Positions 43,706-52,511 of a DNA stretch of 64,000 bases are shown here, piece by piece. The notes beneath the pieces are model-generated. The model was not told the origin of the DNA. It ran no database searches and was given only the letters and a program-made list of their open reading frames with translations. The DNA is from Bradyrhizobium sp. JYMT SZCCT0180. GTDB taxonomy: Bacteria > Pseudomonadota > Alphaproteobacteria > Rhizobiales > Xanthobacteraceae. Position 1 is the first letter of the stretch. The number at the start of each line of letters is the position of its first letter. The stretch spans positions 237,281 to 301,280 of the forward strand of contig NZ_JAFCLZ010000009.1 in the NCBI RefSeq assembly GCF_018130165.1, read 5' to 3'. Made by a program: the position numbers and the translations under genes.

Positions 43706-46621
43706 TCACCACGCATACCGCACGACGCCCTTGCCGGCGTAGCTCCTGGTGAGCTGGGAGAACTCGCCTTCGAAAGTGCCGGCGACGGACCAGCCGTTCA
43801 GCCATTTCTTTTCGGCGGAAGCCGTGACGAGCGCGGAGTCCGTGGCTTGCGCGGCGCCGCCAACGACAAAGGATGCGCCCGGCAACGTCTGGAACGTCGC
43901 ACCGATATTGCGGCCGGGATTGAAATCATGCGCCCACGCCAGGCGCCCTCGCAGCGTGAGGATTCCGTCCGGCATCGCATATGATTTGTCGGTGCGAAGA
44001 CCGAGTTCGCTGCGCGTATCAGTGACACTCTTTGATGTGTAGGCGAGTGCAAAGGTGTTGACGCCGGTTACCGCCTGCTCGGCATAGGCGGGCAACTCGA
44101 ACGTGGTGAACTGGCCTGCGGCATAAGGCGTGATGCCCACCCCGCCCATCCCTGGGCTGACAAAACGATAACCACCCTCGACGCGACCGGACCACGCATT
44201 GGCGTTGAACTGCGCGCGCAGCTGGTCGATGCCGGCGACCGTCACGGTACGGTTGGTGGTGATGTCCTGCCAGCCATAGGCCAGCGCGCCGGAGAGATAC
44301 GCCGCACCGGCATTGTGCCGGATGAAGGCGCCGGCCTGGAACAGGTCGGAGCGGCCAGAGCCGCCATTGACGACGCTGAAGTTCGTACCACCGCCGGCCA
44401 GCGCAAAGCCTGCCAGCGTATTCGGCGAGATACGGTAGTCGGCGCCGACGGCGGTGCCTGCGATGCGGCTGGTCGTGTTGTTGGAGCCGAGTGACGTGTT
44501 GCCGTCCGTGGTCTGCGAGCCGCCATAGCCCGCCGCCCACACGCTCCAGCGCTGCGCGAACGGATCGGCCATGACGGCCGCCTTGGTGAACATCGCATAG
44601 GCGTCCCGCGCCGCACCGGAGCGCGGTCTGTCCTGCGAGGCGTAGGCCGATGCGCCCGCCGACGATCCCGCCGAAACGCCATCGCCGCGACCGTCGATGA
44701 AGGGATCGGTCAGCAATCCCATGAACTGGTTCATCGCGTTGAAGGTCGTCTGCTGCGAGCCGGTCGCGGTCTCGCCCGATACCTGTGATAGCGCCGCTGA
44801 GAGATTGCCGCCGCTCAATCCGAACAGACTGACGAAGCCGGGCGGCAGCGCGCCACCAGTGTTGAAGAAATTGTTGAGCGCGCCCGCGACATTCTGCTGA
44901 GTGCCGCCCAATGCTCCGCCGAGGCCAAGCGAGGCCGTGAGGTTCAGCAGCACATCGGACGGCGTGTAGCTCAGGCCGACGTTGAAACCGGGCATGCCGC
45001 TGCTCACGCTGCTGAAGGTGGTGCCGCCGAGGCCGCCGGCCGCCGACAGGATGGTGTAGCTCTTGCGGACATAGGTTCCGGACAGGAAGCTCGTCTGCAC
45101 GGTGCCGCCGGTCAGGCTCGCGATGCCCGTGACGTTGGTGCGGTCGGCGGCCGATGGCGAGACCTCGACGCGGTAGATGCCGCCGGCGCCGAACGCCAGA
45201 TTGCCGCCGACCGTCAGCGTGCCGATCGAATTGCCGGGCGCGAGCACGCCGCCGGCGTTGATGGTGGTATTGCCGACGGTGCCGTTACCGCCGAGCGTGC
45301 CACCGGCATTGACCGTCACCGCCGAATTGGCGATGGAGCCGTTGACCGCCAGCGTGCCGCCATTGACCGTGGTCGGCCCGCTGTAGGTGCTGGTTGCGGT
45401 CAGGATCGTGGTGCCGTTCTCCACCGTCACCGACCCCACGCCGGAAATAATCGGCGCGAAGCTGTAGTTCGAGGCGGTGTGGTTGAAGACGATGCGGCCG
45501 GTGCCTGCCCCGAACGTGACCGAGGGGGTCGTCAGCGTGCCGGGCGCGGCTGCGGCCTGACCGGAGGCGGCGCCGATATTGAGCGTGCCGGTCGAGCCGG
45601 CAAAATTGGCGATCTGCATGCCCGAAGTCGTCGAGACGGCGCCGCCATTGGCGATCGTCAGCGTGCCGGCACCGGAATAGCCGACATGGAGGTAGCCGGA
45701 ATTGGTCCAGGCCGAGCCGGCGCCATCGACCGTCACGGTGCCGGTCGAGCCGGCAATGATGCCGAGGAAGCCGTTGCCGACGTTGCTCACCTTGCCGCCG
45801 TTCCGGATCGTCAGCGTGCCGGCGCCGACATTGCCGACATAGAGGTCGGTGGAATTGGTCCAGGACGAGCCGACGCCATCCACCGTGGCTGCGCCGGTCG
45901 AGCCGGCACTGTTGCCGAGAAGGCCGGTGACGTTGCTCACCTTGCCGCCGTTCCGGATCGTCAGCGTGGCGGTGCCGGAATTGCCGACATAGAGGTTGCC
46001 GGAATTGGTCCAGGCCGAGCCGGCGCCATCGACCGTCGCGGTGCCGGTCGAGCCGGCATTGTCGCCGAGCACACCGGTGACGTTGCTCACCTTGCCGCCG
46101 TTCTGGATCGTCAACGTGCCGGTGCCGCCAGGGCCGACATAGAGCGGGCCGGAATTGGTCCAGGACGAGCCGGCGCCATCAACCATCGCGGTGCCGGTCG
46201 AGCCGGGATTGTAGCCAAGGAAGCCGTTGACGTCGCTCAAGTTGCCGCCGCTCTGGATTGTCAGCGTGCCGGTGCCGAAATTGCCGACACGGACAAGGCT
46301 CGCCTGCGCGCCGGCCGCTCCGACCACTGTGGCATTGGGCGCGACCGTGTCGATAGTCGCGACGTCCGCGCTGGTTGGAACGCCGGCCGACCAGTTGGTG
46401 CCGATGAACCAGTCGGTTGAGGTGCCGCCGGTCCAGTCGATGGCGCGCGATGGCGTCGATGTCGCCAGGACCAGTCCGAGCGCCACCATGGAGCTGGTGC
46501 CCAGCAGGCGGCGGGACAACGCGGCCAAGGTCAGCGCCGCAAAGCGGCTAATCGATCGCTTGCGCGCAACAACGGCCGCACCGGTTTCCAGCGCGCCTTC
46601 AGACGCTACAAAATGAGACAA
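43706..46621 (-). CDS. autotransporter (type Va) with 50-residue passenger repeats
   Basis: 971 residues from ATG 46621. Extended signal peptide of about 60 residues (FAALTLAALSRRLLG, VALGLVLATSTPSRA). The passenger holds about five copies of a 50-residue repeat built on GSTGTxxVDGAGSxWTNSG-x-LYVG-x-GTLTI-x-NGGKVS, a beta-helix pattern, then an autotransporter-associated strand-rich region, an Ala/Gly linker and the translocator barrel with terminal VRYAW. Surface-exposed or secreted, likely adhesion. The 150-bp DNA repeats may recombine. Confidence 0.9.
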   Translation of the reverse strand: MSHFVASEGALETGAAVVARKRSISRFAALTLAALSRRLLGTSSMVALGLVLATSTPSRAIDWTGGTSTDWFIGTNWSAGVPTSADVATIDTVAPNATVVGAAGAQASLVRVGNFGTGTLTIQSGGNLSDVNGFLGYNPGSTGTAMVDGAGSSWTNSGPLYVGPGGTGTLTIQNGGKVSNVTGVLGDNAGSTGTATVDGAGSAWTNSGNLYVGNSGTATLTIRNGGKVSNVTGLLGNSAGSTGAATVDGVGSSWTNSTDLYVGNVGAGTLTIRNGGKVSNVGNGFLGIIAGSTGTVTVDGAGSAWTNSGYLHVGYSGAGTLTIANGGAVSTTSGMQIANFAGSTGTLNIGAASGQAAAAPGTLTTPSVTFGAGTGRIVFNHTASNYSFAPIISGVGSVTVENGTTILTATSTYSGPTTVNGGTLAVNGSIANSAVTVNAGGTLGGNGTVGNTTINAGGVLAPGNSIGTLTVGGNLAFGAGGIYRVEVSPSAADRTNVTGIASLTGGTVQTSFLSGTYVRKSYTILSAAGGLGGTTFSSVSSGMPGFNVGLSYTPSDVLLNLTASLGLGGALGGTQQNVAGALNNFFNTGGALPPGFVSLFGLSGGNLSAALSQVSGETATGSQQTTFNAMNQFMGLLTDPFIDGRGDGVSAGSSAGASAYASQDRPRSGAARDAYAMFTKAAVMADPFAQRWSVWAAGYGGSQTTDGNTSLGSNNTTSRIAGTAVGADYRISPNTLAGFALAGGGTNFSVVNGGSGRSDLFQAGAFIRHNAGAAYLSGALAYGWQDITTNRTVTVAGIDQLRAQFNANAWSGRVEGGYRFVSPGMGGVGITPYAAGQFTTFELPAYAEQAVTGVNTFALAYTSKSVTDTRSELGLRTDKSYAMPDGILTLRGRLAWAHDFNPGRNIGATFQTLPGASFVVGGAAQATDSALVTASAEKKWLNGWSVAGTFEGEFSQLTRSYAGKGVVRYAW
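45600..46270. repeat. 150-bp tandem repeats within the autotransporter
   Basis: Units recur every 150 bp; CTTGCCGCCGTTC(C/T)GGATCG begins at about 45789, 45939 and 46089, with more degenerate units on both sides. Repeats encode the passenger beta-helix turns and could expand or contract. Confidence 0.75.
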
Positions 46622-46954
46622 CCCAAATCTCCCCGCAGCCCAAATAGCGACCGTCGAAATTCCATTGCGCCGTTGTGGCGCCGGTCGCGCATGGACCCGT
46701 CAAGCGGGGCTCTGTGAAATCAGGTTTAGCGGGAGAATCATCGCGGAGTCCGACCAATGTCGGTCATCCGACAAAGCGCGCCGCCGTATTTGGGCCGATT
46801 GCGTGATTAATATCACAGGAGAAACGCGGACAGGAGATCAACGTCGGGTCAAACCAGTTGTAAGTCCGGCCGACTCCACCATGCCGAGAGTTCGCATCAA
46901 TCCGGATTTGGCTACGCGCCAATGAGTCCACGCCCTGGCTAGAGCGCAAAAGTG
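46622..46954. other. intergenic region with CRP/FNR-like site
   Basis: 333 bp upstream of the autotransporter and downstream of queC. No gene supported; holds the site at 46802-46817. Confidence 0.4.
46802..46817. promoter_or_regulatory. CRP-like palindrome
   Basis: CGTGATTAATATCACA: TGTGA-N6-TCACA consensus with a single mismatch, 181-196 bp upstream of the autotransporter start. Suggests cAMP/CRP or FNR-family control; inference only. Confidence 0.4.
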
Positions 46955-47665
46955 CTAGCGCCCGGCATATTCACGCCAGCCTTTGGCGCGTAGCGCACAG
47001 GCCGGGCATTCGCCGCAGCCATAGCCCCAGTCGTGCTGCACGCCGCGCTCGCCGAGATAACAGGTGTGCGAGTGTTCGCGGATCAGATCGACCAGCCCTG
47101 CTCCGCCGAGCTCATGCGCGAGCTTCCAGGTTGACGCCTTGTCCAGCCACATCAGCGGCGTGTGCAATTCGAATGGCTTGGCCATGCCGAGGCTCAGCGC
47201 CGACTGCAGCGCCTTGATGGTCTCATCGCGGCAATCCGGATAGCCGGAATAATCGGTCTCGCACATGCCGCCGATGATGTGGCGGATACCGCGCCGATAG
47301 GCCAGCGCCGCGGCAAACGTCAGAAACACCAGATTGCGGCCGGGCACGAAGGTGTTGGGCAGCCCGTCCTCACCCATCGCGATCGCGACATCGCGCGTCA
47401 ACGCGGTGTCGGATATCTCCGCCAGCGTCGGGATCTCGAGCGTGTGGCTCTCGCCGAGTTTTGCGGTCCAATCCGGCCGCAATGATTTGATGCCCGATAG
47501 CAGACGATCCCGGCACCCAAGCTCGATTGCGTGACGCTGGCCGTAGCTGAATCCCAGCATTTCGACGCGCGCGAAGCGCTGCAGGGCCCAGGCCAGGCAG
47601 GTGGTGGAATCCTGGCCGCCGGAAAACAGCACCAGCGCGGTTTCGGATTGGAACGGATCGCTCAT
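46955..47665 (-). CDS. queC: 7-cyano-7-deazaguanine synthase
   Basis: 236 residues from ATG 47665. PP-loop [16 protein letters not shown] near the N-terminus and the C-terminal zinc cysteines (HTCYLGERG, then CGECPAC) are intact. Converts 7-carboxy-7-deazaguanine to preQ0 in queuosine synthesis. Divergent from mazG. Confidence 0.95.
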   Translation of the reverse strand: MSDPFQSETALVLFSGGQDSTTCLAWALQRFARVEMLGFSYGQRHAIELGCRDRLLSGIKSLRPDWTAKLGESHTLEIPTLAEISDTALTRDVAIAMGEDGLPNTFVPGRNLVFLTFAAALAYRRGIRHIIGGMCETDYSGYPDCRDETIKALQSALSLGMAKPFELHTPLMWLDKASTWKLAHELGGAGLVDLIREHSHTCYLGERGVQHDWGYGCGECPACALRAKGWREYAGR

Positions 47666-47800
47666 GGAGCCCCATTACCATTCCCGGGCGCGCAGGCCAA
47701 TCGGTGGAAATCAATCCGGTTTCGGCGCGTTCCGCTGGGATCGGTCCGCCGCTTGCGGCATAAAGCCAAGGTCTGTCCTCTCCCCGGCGTCGGTATACCC

Positions 47801-48649
47801 ATGACCCCTTCCCACGATATTTCCCGGCTGCTCGAAATCATGGCGGCGCTGCGCACGCCGGTCACCGGTTGCCCGTGGGATCTCGAACAGAATTTTGCGA
47901 CGATCGCGCCCTACACCGTCGAGGAAGCTTATGAGGTCGTCGACGCCATCACCCGTGGCGATCTCGACGATCTCCGTGAGGAACTCGGCGATCTCCTGCT
48001 GCAGGTCGTCTATCATGCGCGTATGGCCGAGGAACAGAACGCCTTTGCTTTCGGCGACGTCGTCGAGGCGGTCACAAGAAAGATGATAAGGCGGCACCCG
48101 CACGTCTTCGCCGACAAGGACGGCAACATCCAGCCGGCCGGCGTCAAGAGCGCCTGGGAGCGCATCAAGGCCGAGGAGAAGGCCGAACGCGCCGCGCGCA
48201 GGCCGCCGGAGCCGGCTGGACCCAAATCGTTGCTGTCGAGCATCAAGGCTGGTCAGCCCGCGCTGACGCGCGCGATGGAATTGCAGCGCAAGGCCTCGAC
48301 CGTCGGCTTCGACTGGAACGATCCCCGAGCCGTGCTGCACAAGATCCGCGAGGAGGCCGACGAGATCGAGGCCGCGCTCGACAAGGGCGATACGGAGGAG
48401 CTCGCAAGCGAGACCGGCGATCTCCTGTTCGCCCTGGTCAATCTGGCGCGGCATGTCGGCGCCGATCCCGAAACTGCGCTGCGCGGCACCAACGCGAAAT
48501 TCGAACGCCGCTTTGCCTACATCGAGCGCGCCCTGGCAGCCAAAGGCCGCACACTCGAGGGCGCGTCACTTACCGAGATGGATGCGCTGTGGAATGAAGC
48601 CAAGGGCGAGGAGCAACCGGCGGAGCCGATAACGGCAGCGAAGGCTTGA
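47801..48649 (+). CDS. mazG: nucleoside triphosphate pyrophosphohydrolase MazG
   Basis: 282 residues from ATG 47801. Two MazG domains: the first with CPWDLEQNF and VEEAYEVVDAI ... ELGDLLLQVVYHA (EExxE and ExxD), the second with REEADEIEAAL and ETGDLLFALVNLARH. Removes aberrant NTPs and can lower ppGpp in some bacteria. Complete. Confidence 0.93.
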   Translation: MTPSHDISRLLEIMAALRTPVTGCPWDLEQNFATIAPYTVEEAYEVVDAITRGDLDDLREELGDLLLQVVYHARMAEEQNAFAFGDVVEAVTRKMIRRHPHVFADKDGNIQPAGVKSAWERIKAEEKAERAARRPPEPAGPKSLLSSIKAGQPALTRAMELQRKASTVGFDWNDPRAVLHKIREEADEIEAALDKGDTEELASETGDLLFALVNLARHVGADPETALRGTNAKFERRFAYIERALAAKGRTLEGASLTEMDALWNEAKGEEQPAEPITAAKA

Positions 48650-48702
48650 ACCTGCATCAGCTGGCCGATACCGTCCCGCGATATTGTCTCAATTGAGGGG
48701 CC

Positions 48703-49179
48703 ATGCCTTTGACCGGTTTGGTGAGCCAACTGCTTCCTTTCGCGGCGGCCGCCAGCCTTGGCCTTCTCGCTGGTGCGTTGCTGGCCGAAGACCGGCTGCT
48801 GCTGCCTTACTGGCGCACGCTGTCTGCGGACACGTTCTACGCGCTGCACCCAAGCTATGGACCGCGCCTGTACCGCTTCTTTGCGCCGCTGACAACGGCT
48901 GCGCCAATGGCCGCTGTGCTAGCCGCGATACAGATCGTGCTGCAATCCGAGGGGCTTGGGCCGCGCACCACCGCGGCGATCATCGCAGCCGTTCTGGCGT
49001 GGAGTCTGGTCGCGATCTATTTGGTCTATTTCAGGTCGGCGAACGATGCCTTTGCACGGCACGCGGTGTCGCCCGAGGATTTGCCGGCCGTGCTGGCGCG
49101 CTGGGCCGGCTGGCATCGGGCGCGTGTGCTGATCTGCCTGGCAGCGTTCGCCCTGTCGCTTGTGGCCCTCGCGGCCTAA
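48703..49179 (+). CDS. four-helix membrane protein (DUF1772-like)
   Basis: 158 residues from ATG 48703. Four hydrophobic helices (LPFAAAASLGLLAGALL, LTTAAPMAAVLAAIQIVL, AAIIAAVLAWSLVAIYLVYF, VLICLAAFALSLVALAA) with HPSYGPRLYRFFAP between. The pattern fits the small DUF1772/anthrone-oxygenase-like membrane family; function not known. Followed closely by convergent hflX. Confidence 0.6.
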   Translation: MPLTGLVSQLLPFAAAASLGLLAGALLAEDRLLLPYWRTLSADTFYALHPSYGPRLYRFFAPLTTAAPMAAVLAAIQIVLQSEGLGPRTTAAIIAAVLAWSLVAIYLVYFRSANDAFARHAVSPEDLPAVLARWAGWHRARVLICLAAFALSLVALAA

Positions 49180-49210
49180 TCGAGATTAGACGGCTTCCCG
49201 CCCAACCCAG

Positions 49211-50587
49211 CTAGGCCGCGTGCGGCACGGCTCCGAACCGCGACACCACGATGTCGCGCTTGGTCTCGTCGACCCGCACCGTCATGTCGAACCGCTCGCC
49301 GTGAAGCTCCTTGGTGAGCACTTCGGCGTTACGATGCAGCCAGCTGATGCCGGCGCCATCGGAGGCGTCGATCGATAGATCGAGCGTCATCCGGAAGGCC
49401 GCGAGCCGATCCTCGATCGCGGTCAGCAGCGTCTCGATCCCTTCGCCGGTTTCGGCGGACACCAGGAAGCACGGCCGCTCTTCTGGCCGGCGCGCGGCGA
49501 TGTTGCGCAGGTTGTCGCGCTCCTCGGGATCAAAGCGATCGATCTTGTTCCAGACTTCGAGGATGCGCGCGCCTGCGTCCGGGTCGATCCCGAGCTGACG
49601 CAGCACGGCGTCGACGTCGCGCTCCTGAGCCTCCGCGTCCTCGTGCGAGATGTCGCGGACGTGCAGGATGATGTCCGCTTCCAGCACCTCTTCCAGCGTG
49701 GCGCGAAACGCAGCCACCAGTTGCGTCGGCAAATTGGAAATGAATCCGACCGTGTCCGACAGCATCGCCTTGCCGCCATGCGGCAGGGTCAGCGCGCGCA
49801 ATGTAGGATCCAACGTCGCAAAGAGCATGTCGGCAGCCTGGACGTCGGCGCGGGTCAGGCGGTTGAACAGCGTAGACTTGCCGGCGTTGGTATAGCCAAC
49901 CAGCGCGACCACACGATACGGCACCCGCTGCCGGCCGGCGCGATGCAGCCGCCGCGTCGCCTGCACCTTCTTGAGTTCGTTCTCAAGGCGCGTGATACGG
50001 TCGCCGATCAGGCGGCGGTCGGCCTCGATCTGGGTCTCGCCGGGGCCGCCCATGAAGCCGAAGCCGCCGCGCTGGCGTTCCAGATGGGTCCATGATCGCA
50101 CCAGCCGGCTGCGCTGATAATTCAGATGCGCAAGCTCGACCTGCAGCGAACCTTCCTTGGTCTTGGCGCGACGGCCGAAGATTTCCAGGATCAGTCCGGT
50201 ACGGTCGAGCACCTTGGTGTCCCAGGCCTTCTCGAGATTGCGCTGCTGGATCGGCGACAACGCGCAGTCCATCACCACGAGTTCGATGTCATGGCCTTTG
50301 ATGAGGCCGAGGATCTCCTCGACCTTGCCCTTGCCGAGATAGGTCGCGGGCCTGATCTGGCTGATCGGAGCGATCAGGGAATCGGCGACCGTCAGGTCGA
50401 TGGCGCGCGCCAGACCTGCGGCCTCCTCCAGCCGCGCCTCGGAATCGCGCACGGCCTCGTTCGCCTGCGCATCGGCATCACCGCGGCGCATACGCAAATA
50501 AGGACCGATGACGATCACCCGCCCGGTCTGTTTGCCCCCCGCCGACCGCGGACGGTCGGCGTCCCCTTCACGATTGAGGGGTTCCAA
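49211..50587 (-). CDS. hflX: GTPase HflX
   Basis: 458 residues from TTG 50587, 11 bp after hfq, with GAGAG upstream. HflX N-domain with ATYLGKGKVEEI and VMDCALSPIQQRNLE, then the G-domain: G1 GYTNAGKST, G3 DTVGFISNLP, G4 NKID. Splits stalled or heat-damaged ribosomes. The hfq-hflX order is widespread. Confidence 0.95.
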   Translation of the reverse strand: MEPLNREGDADRPRSAGGKQTGRVIVIGPYLRMRRGDADAQANEAVRDSEARLEEAAGLARAIDLTVADSLIAPISQIRPATYLGKGKVEEILGLIKGHDIELVVMDCALSPIQQRNLEKAWDTKVLDRTGLILEIFGRRAKTKEGSLQVELAHLNYQRSRLVRSWTHLERQRGGFGFMGGPGETQIEADRRLIGDRITRLENELKKVQATRRLHRAGRQRVPYRVVALVGYTNAGKSTLFNRLTRADVQAADMLFATLDPTLRALTLPHGGKAMLSDTVGFISNLPTQLVAAFRATLEEVLEADIILHVRDISHEDAEAQERDVDAVLRQLGIDPDAGARILEVWNKIDRFDPEERDNLRNIAARRPEERPCFLVSAETGEGIETLLTAIEDRLAAFRMTLDLSIDASDGAGISWLHRNAEVLTKELHGERFDMTVRVDETKRDIVVSRFGAVPHAA

Positions 50588-50598
50588 TCAGGTCACTC

Positions 50599-50847
50599 TC
50601 AAGCCGGAGCATCCTCACCGCCTTCGAACAACTGGATCGGAGCGCCCGGCATGATGGTCGAGATCGCGTGCTTGTATACAAGCTGCGAGTGACCGTCGCG
50701 CCGAAGCAGCAGGCAGAAATTGTCGAACCAGGTGACAATCCCCTGCAGCTTTACTCCGTTGACCAGAAAGATCGTTAGTGGCGTTTTGGTTTTGCGAACG
50801 TGATTTAGGAAGGTGTCTTGTAGGTTTTGTGCGCGGTCTGCCGCCAT
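50599..50847 (-). CDS. hfq: RNA chaperone Hfq
   Basis: 82 residues from ATG 50847. Sm1 region [21 protein letters not shown] and Sm2 [10 protein letters not shown] (the usual KHA). Hexameric chaperone for small RNA-mRNA pairing; in alphaproteobacteria it is linked to nitrogen-fixation control through nifA, which fits its place beside ntrYX. Confidence 0.97.
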   Translation of the reverse strand: MAADRAQNLQDTFLNHVRKTKTPLTIFLVNGVKLQGIVTWFDNFCLLLRRDGHSQLVYKHAISTIMPGAPIQLFEGGEDAPA

Positions 50848-51123
50848 TGTTTTTGTCCCGCCGTCTTGTGCTTCTTTTTTTGTTTAACCGGTTGTTGCTC
50901 TCTCACGGAGCCTGCCCCGGCCGCCGGCTTCCCCTGAGATCCCCCTCCGGTCGGCTCGGCGGAATGATTAGAAGGCAGGCGCGCTTTTTAGGCAAGCCAG
51001 TTCGCGCGCCACCCACGCGAAACCTAGTGACCATTCTCCGTAAAACTCCGGAAAGAGACGAATATTCTCAAGCAGATGCATGGATCGACGCAGCTGCTTG
51101 CCGGATACCAATTCGCGTAAATC
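50848..51123. other. hfq leader, no gene seen
   Basis: 276 bp between ntrX and hfq. No gene supported; presumably contains the hfq promoter. Confidence 0.35.
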
Positions 51124-52494
51124 TCAGCCTACCCCGAGCGCTTTGAGCTTGCGATGCAGGGCCGAGCGCTCCATGCCGACGAATTCCGCTGTGCGAGAGA
51201 TGTTGCCCGAGAACCGGCTGATCTGGGCGATCAGATAATCGCGCTCGAACACTTCGCGCGCTTCGCGCAGCGGCAAGCCCATGATGTGCTCGCCATTGTT
51301 GCTGGTCGGCATGGCCGGTACCATCGAGCCGACGTCCTGCGGCAGCATGTCGGCGGTGACGATTGCTTCCGGCCCACCACCGGCCAGAATCATCACCCGC
51401 TCGACGTTGTTGCGGAGTTGGCGGACGTTGCCGGGCCAGACATGCGACTGCAGCACCGCCATCGCATCCTGGCCGATCTGGCGTTTCGGCAGGCCGGTCG
51501 CGATCGAAATCTGATCCATGAAGTAGTCGATCAGTTCGGGAATGTCTTCGCGGCGTTCCGATAGCGGCGGCACCCGGATCGGCACCACCGACAACCGGTG
51601 ATAAAGGTCCTCGCGGAATCGTCCTTCGGATATCTCCTCTTCCAGGTTACGCGCGGTCGAGGAGATGATGCGGACGTCGACATGGACCTTGGCGGTGCCG
51701 CCCGAACGCTGGAAGGTCTGATCGACCAGCACGCGCAGGATCTTGTTCTGGGTTTCGCGCGGCATGTCGGCGATTTCGTCGATGAACAGCGTGCCGCCAT
51801 GGGCCTCTTCGAGCGCGCCGGCCTTGCGCGCCTGTTCGCCATTGGTCTGCTCGACGCCGAACATCTCGACTTCCATCCGCTCCGGCGTGATGGCCGCAGC
51901 GTTGATGACGACGAACGGCCCTTCGGCGCGGCTCGAGGCGTGATGCAGCGTTCGCGCCGCCAGCTCCTTGCCTGAACCGGGAGGGCCGACGATCAGGATG
52001 CGGCTGTTGGCCTTGGCGGCCCGGTCGATGGTCTGGCGCAGCTGGTTCATGCAGGCGGAGCGCCCGGTCAGAACGCTAGCGGCCGGAGCCAGTTGCTTGA
52101 GTTCTTTTACCTCGCGCTTGAGGCGCGACGTTTCCAGCGCCCGCGTCGCCACCAGGATCAGGCGGTCCGATTTGAAGGGCTTTTCGATGAAGTCATAGGC
52201 GCCGCGTTTGATGGCGGCGACCGCGGTCTCGATGTTGCCGTGGCCGGAGATCATCACCACCGGCACGTCGGCGTGATCCTTCTTGATTTGCTCGAGCAAT
52301 TGCAGGCCGTCGAGCTTGGAGCCCTGCAGCCAGATGTCGAGAAACACCAGATGGGGGCGGCGGTTGGCGATCTCGGCGAGCGCCGAATCGCTGTCGCGCG
52401 CGGTCCGCGTGCTGAAGCCCTCGTCGTCGAGAATGCCCGCAACAAGGTCCCGGATATCTGCTTCGTCGTCGACAATCAGAATGTCACTGGCCAT
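51124..52494 (-). CDS. ntrX: nitrogen regulation response regulator NtrX
   Basis: 456 residues from ATG 52494. Receiver with LVFLDIWLQGSKLDG (phospho-Asp), AAA+ P-loop VGPPGSGKELAARTLH, and a Fis-type HTH (RTAEFVGMERSALHRKLKAL). The GAFTGA sigma-54 contact loop is missing (TNGEQARKAGALEEAHG instead), as is usual for NtrX, so it is unlikely to activate sigma-54 directly. 17 bp after ntrY. Confidence 0.95.
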   Translation of the reverse strand: MASDILIVDDEADIRDLVAGILDDEGFSTRTARDSDSALAEIANRRPHLVFLDIWLQGSKLDGLQLLEQIKKDHADVPVVMISGHGNIETAVAAIKRGAYDFIEKPFKSDRLILVATRALETSRLKREVKELKQLAPAASVLTGRSACMNQLRQTIDRAAKANSRILIVGPPGSGKELAARTLHHASSRAEGPFVVINAAAITPERMEVEMFGVEQTNGEQARKAGALEEAHGGTLFIDEIADMPRETQNKILRVLVDQTFQRSGGTAKVHVDVRIISSTARNLEEEISEGRFREDLYHRLSVVPIRVPPLSERREDIPELIDYFMDQISIATGLPKRQIGQDAMAVLQSHVWPGNVRQLRNNVERVMILAGGGPEAIVTADMLPQDVGSMVPAMPTSNNGEHIMGLPLREAREVFERDYLIAQISRFSGNISRTAEFVGMERSALHRKLKALGVG

Positions 52495-52511
52495 GGGTTA
52501 CACCTGTCTTG

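Noticed and set aside
45600..46270. Regular 150-bp repeats considered as a CRISPR-like array
   Set aside because: Units are coding, in frame and much longer than CRISPR repeats, without unique spacers.
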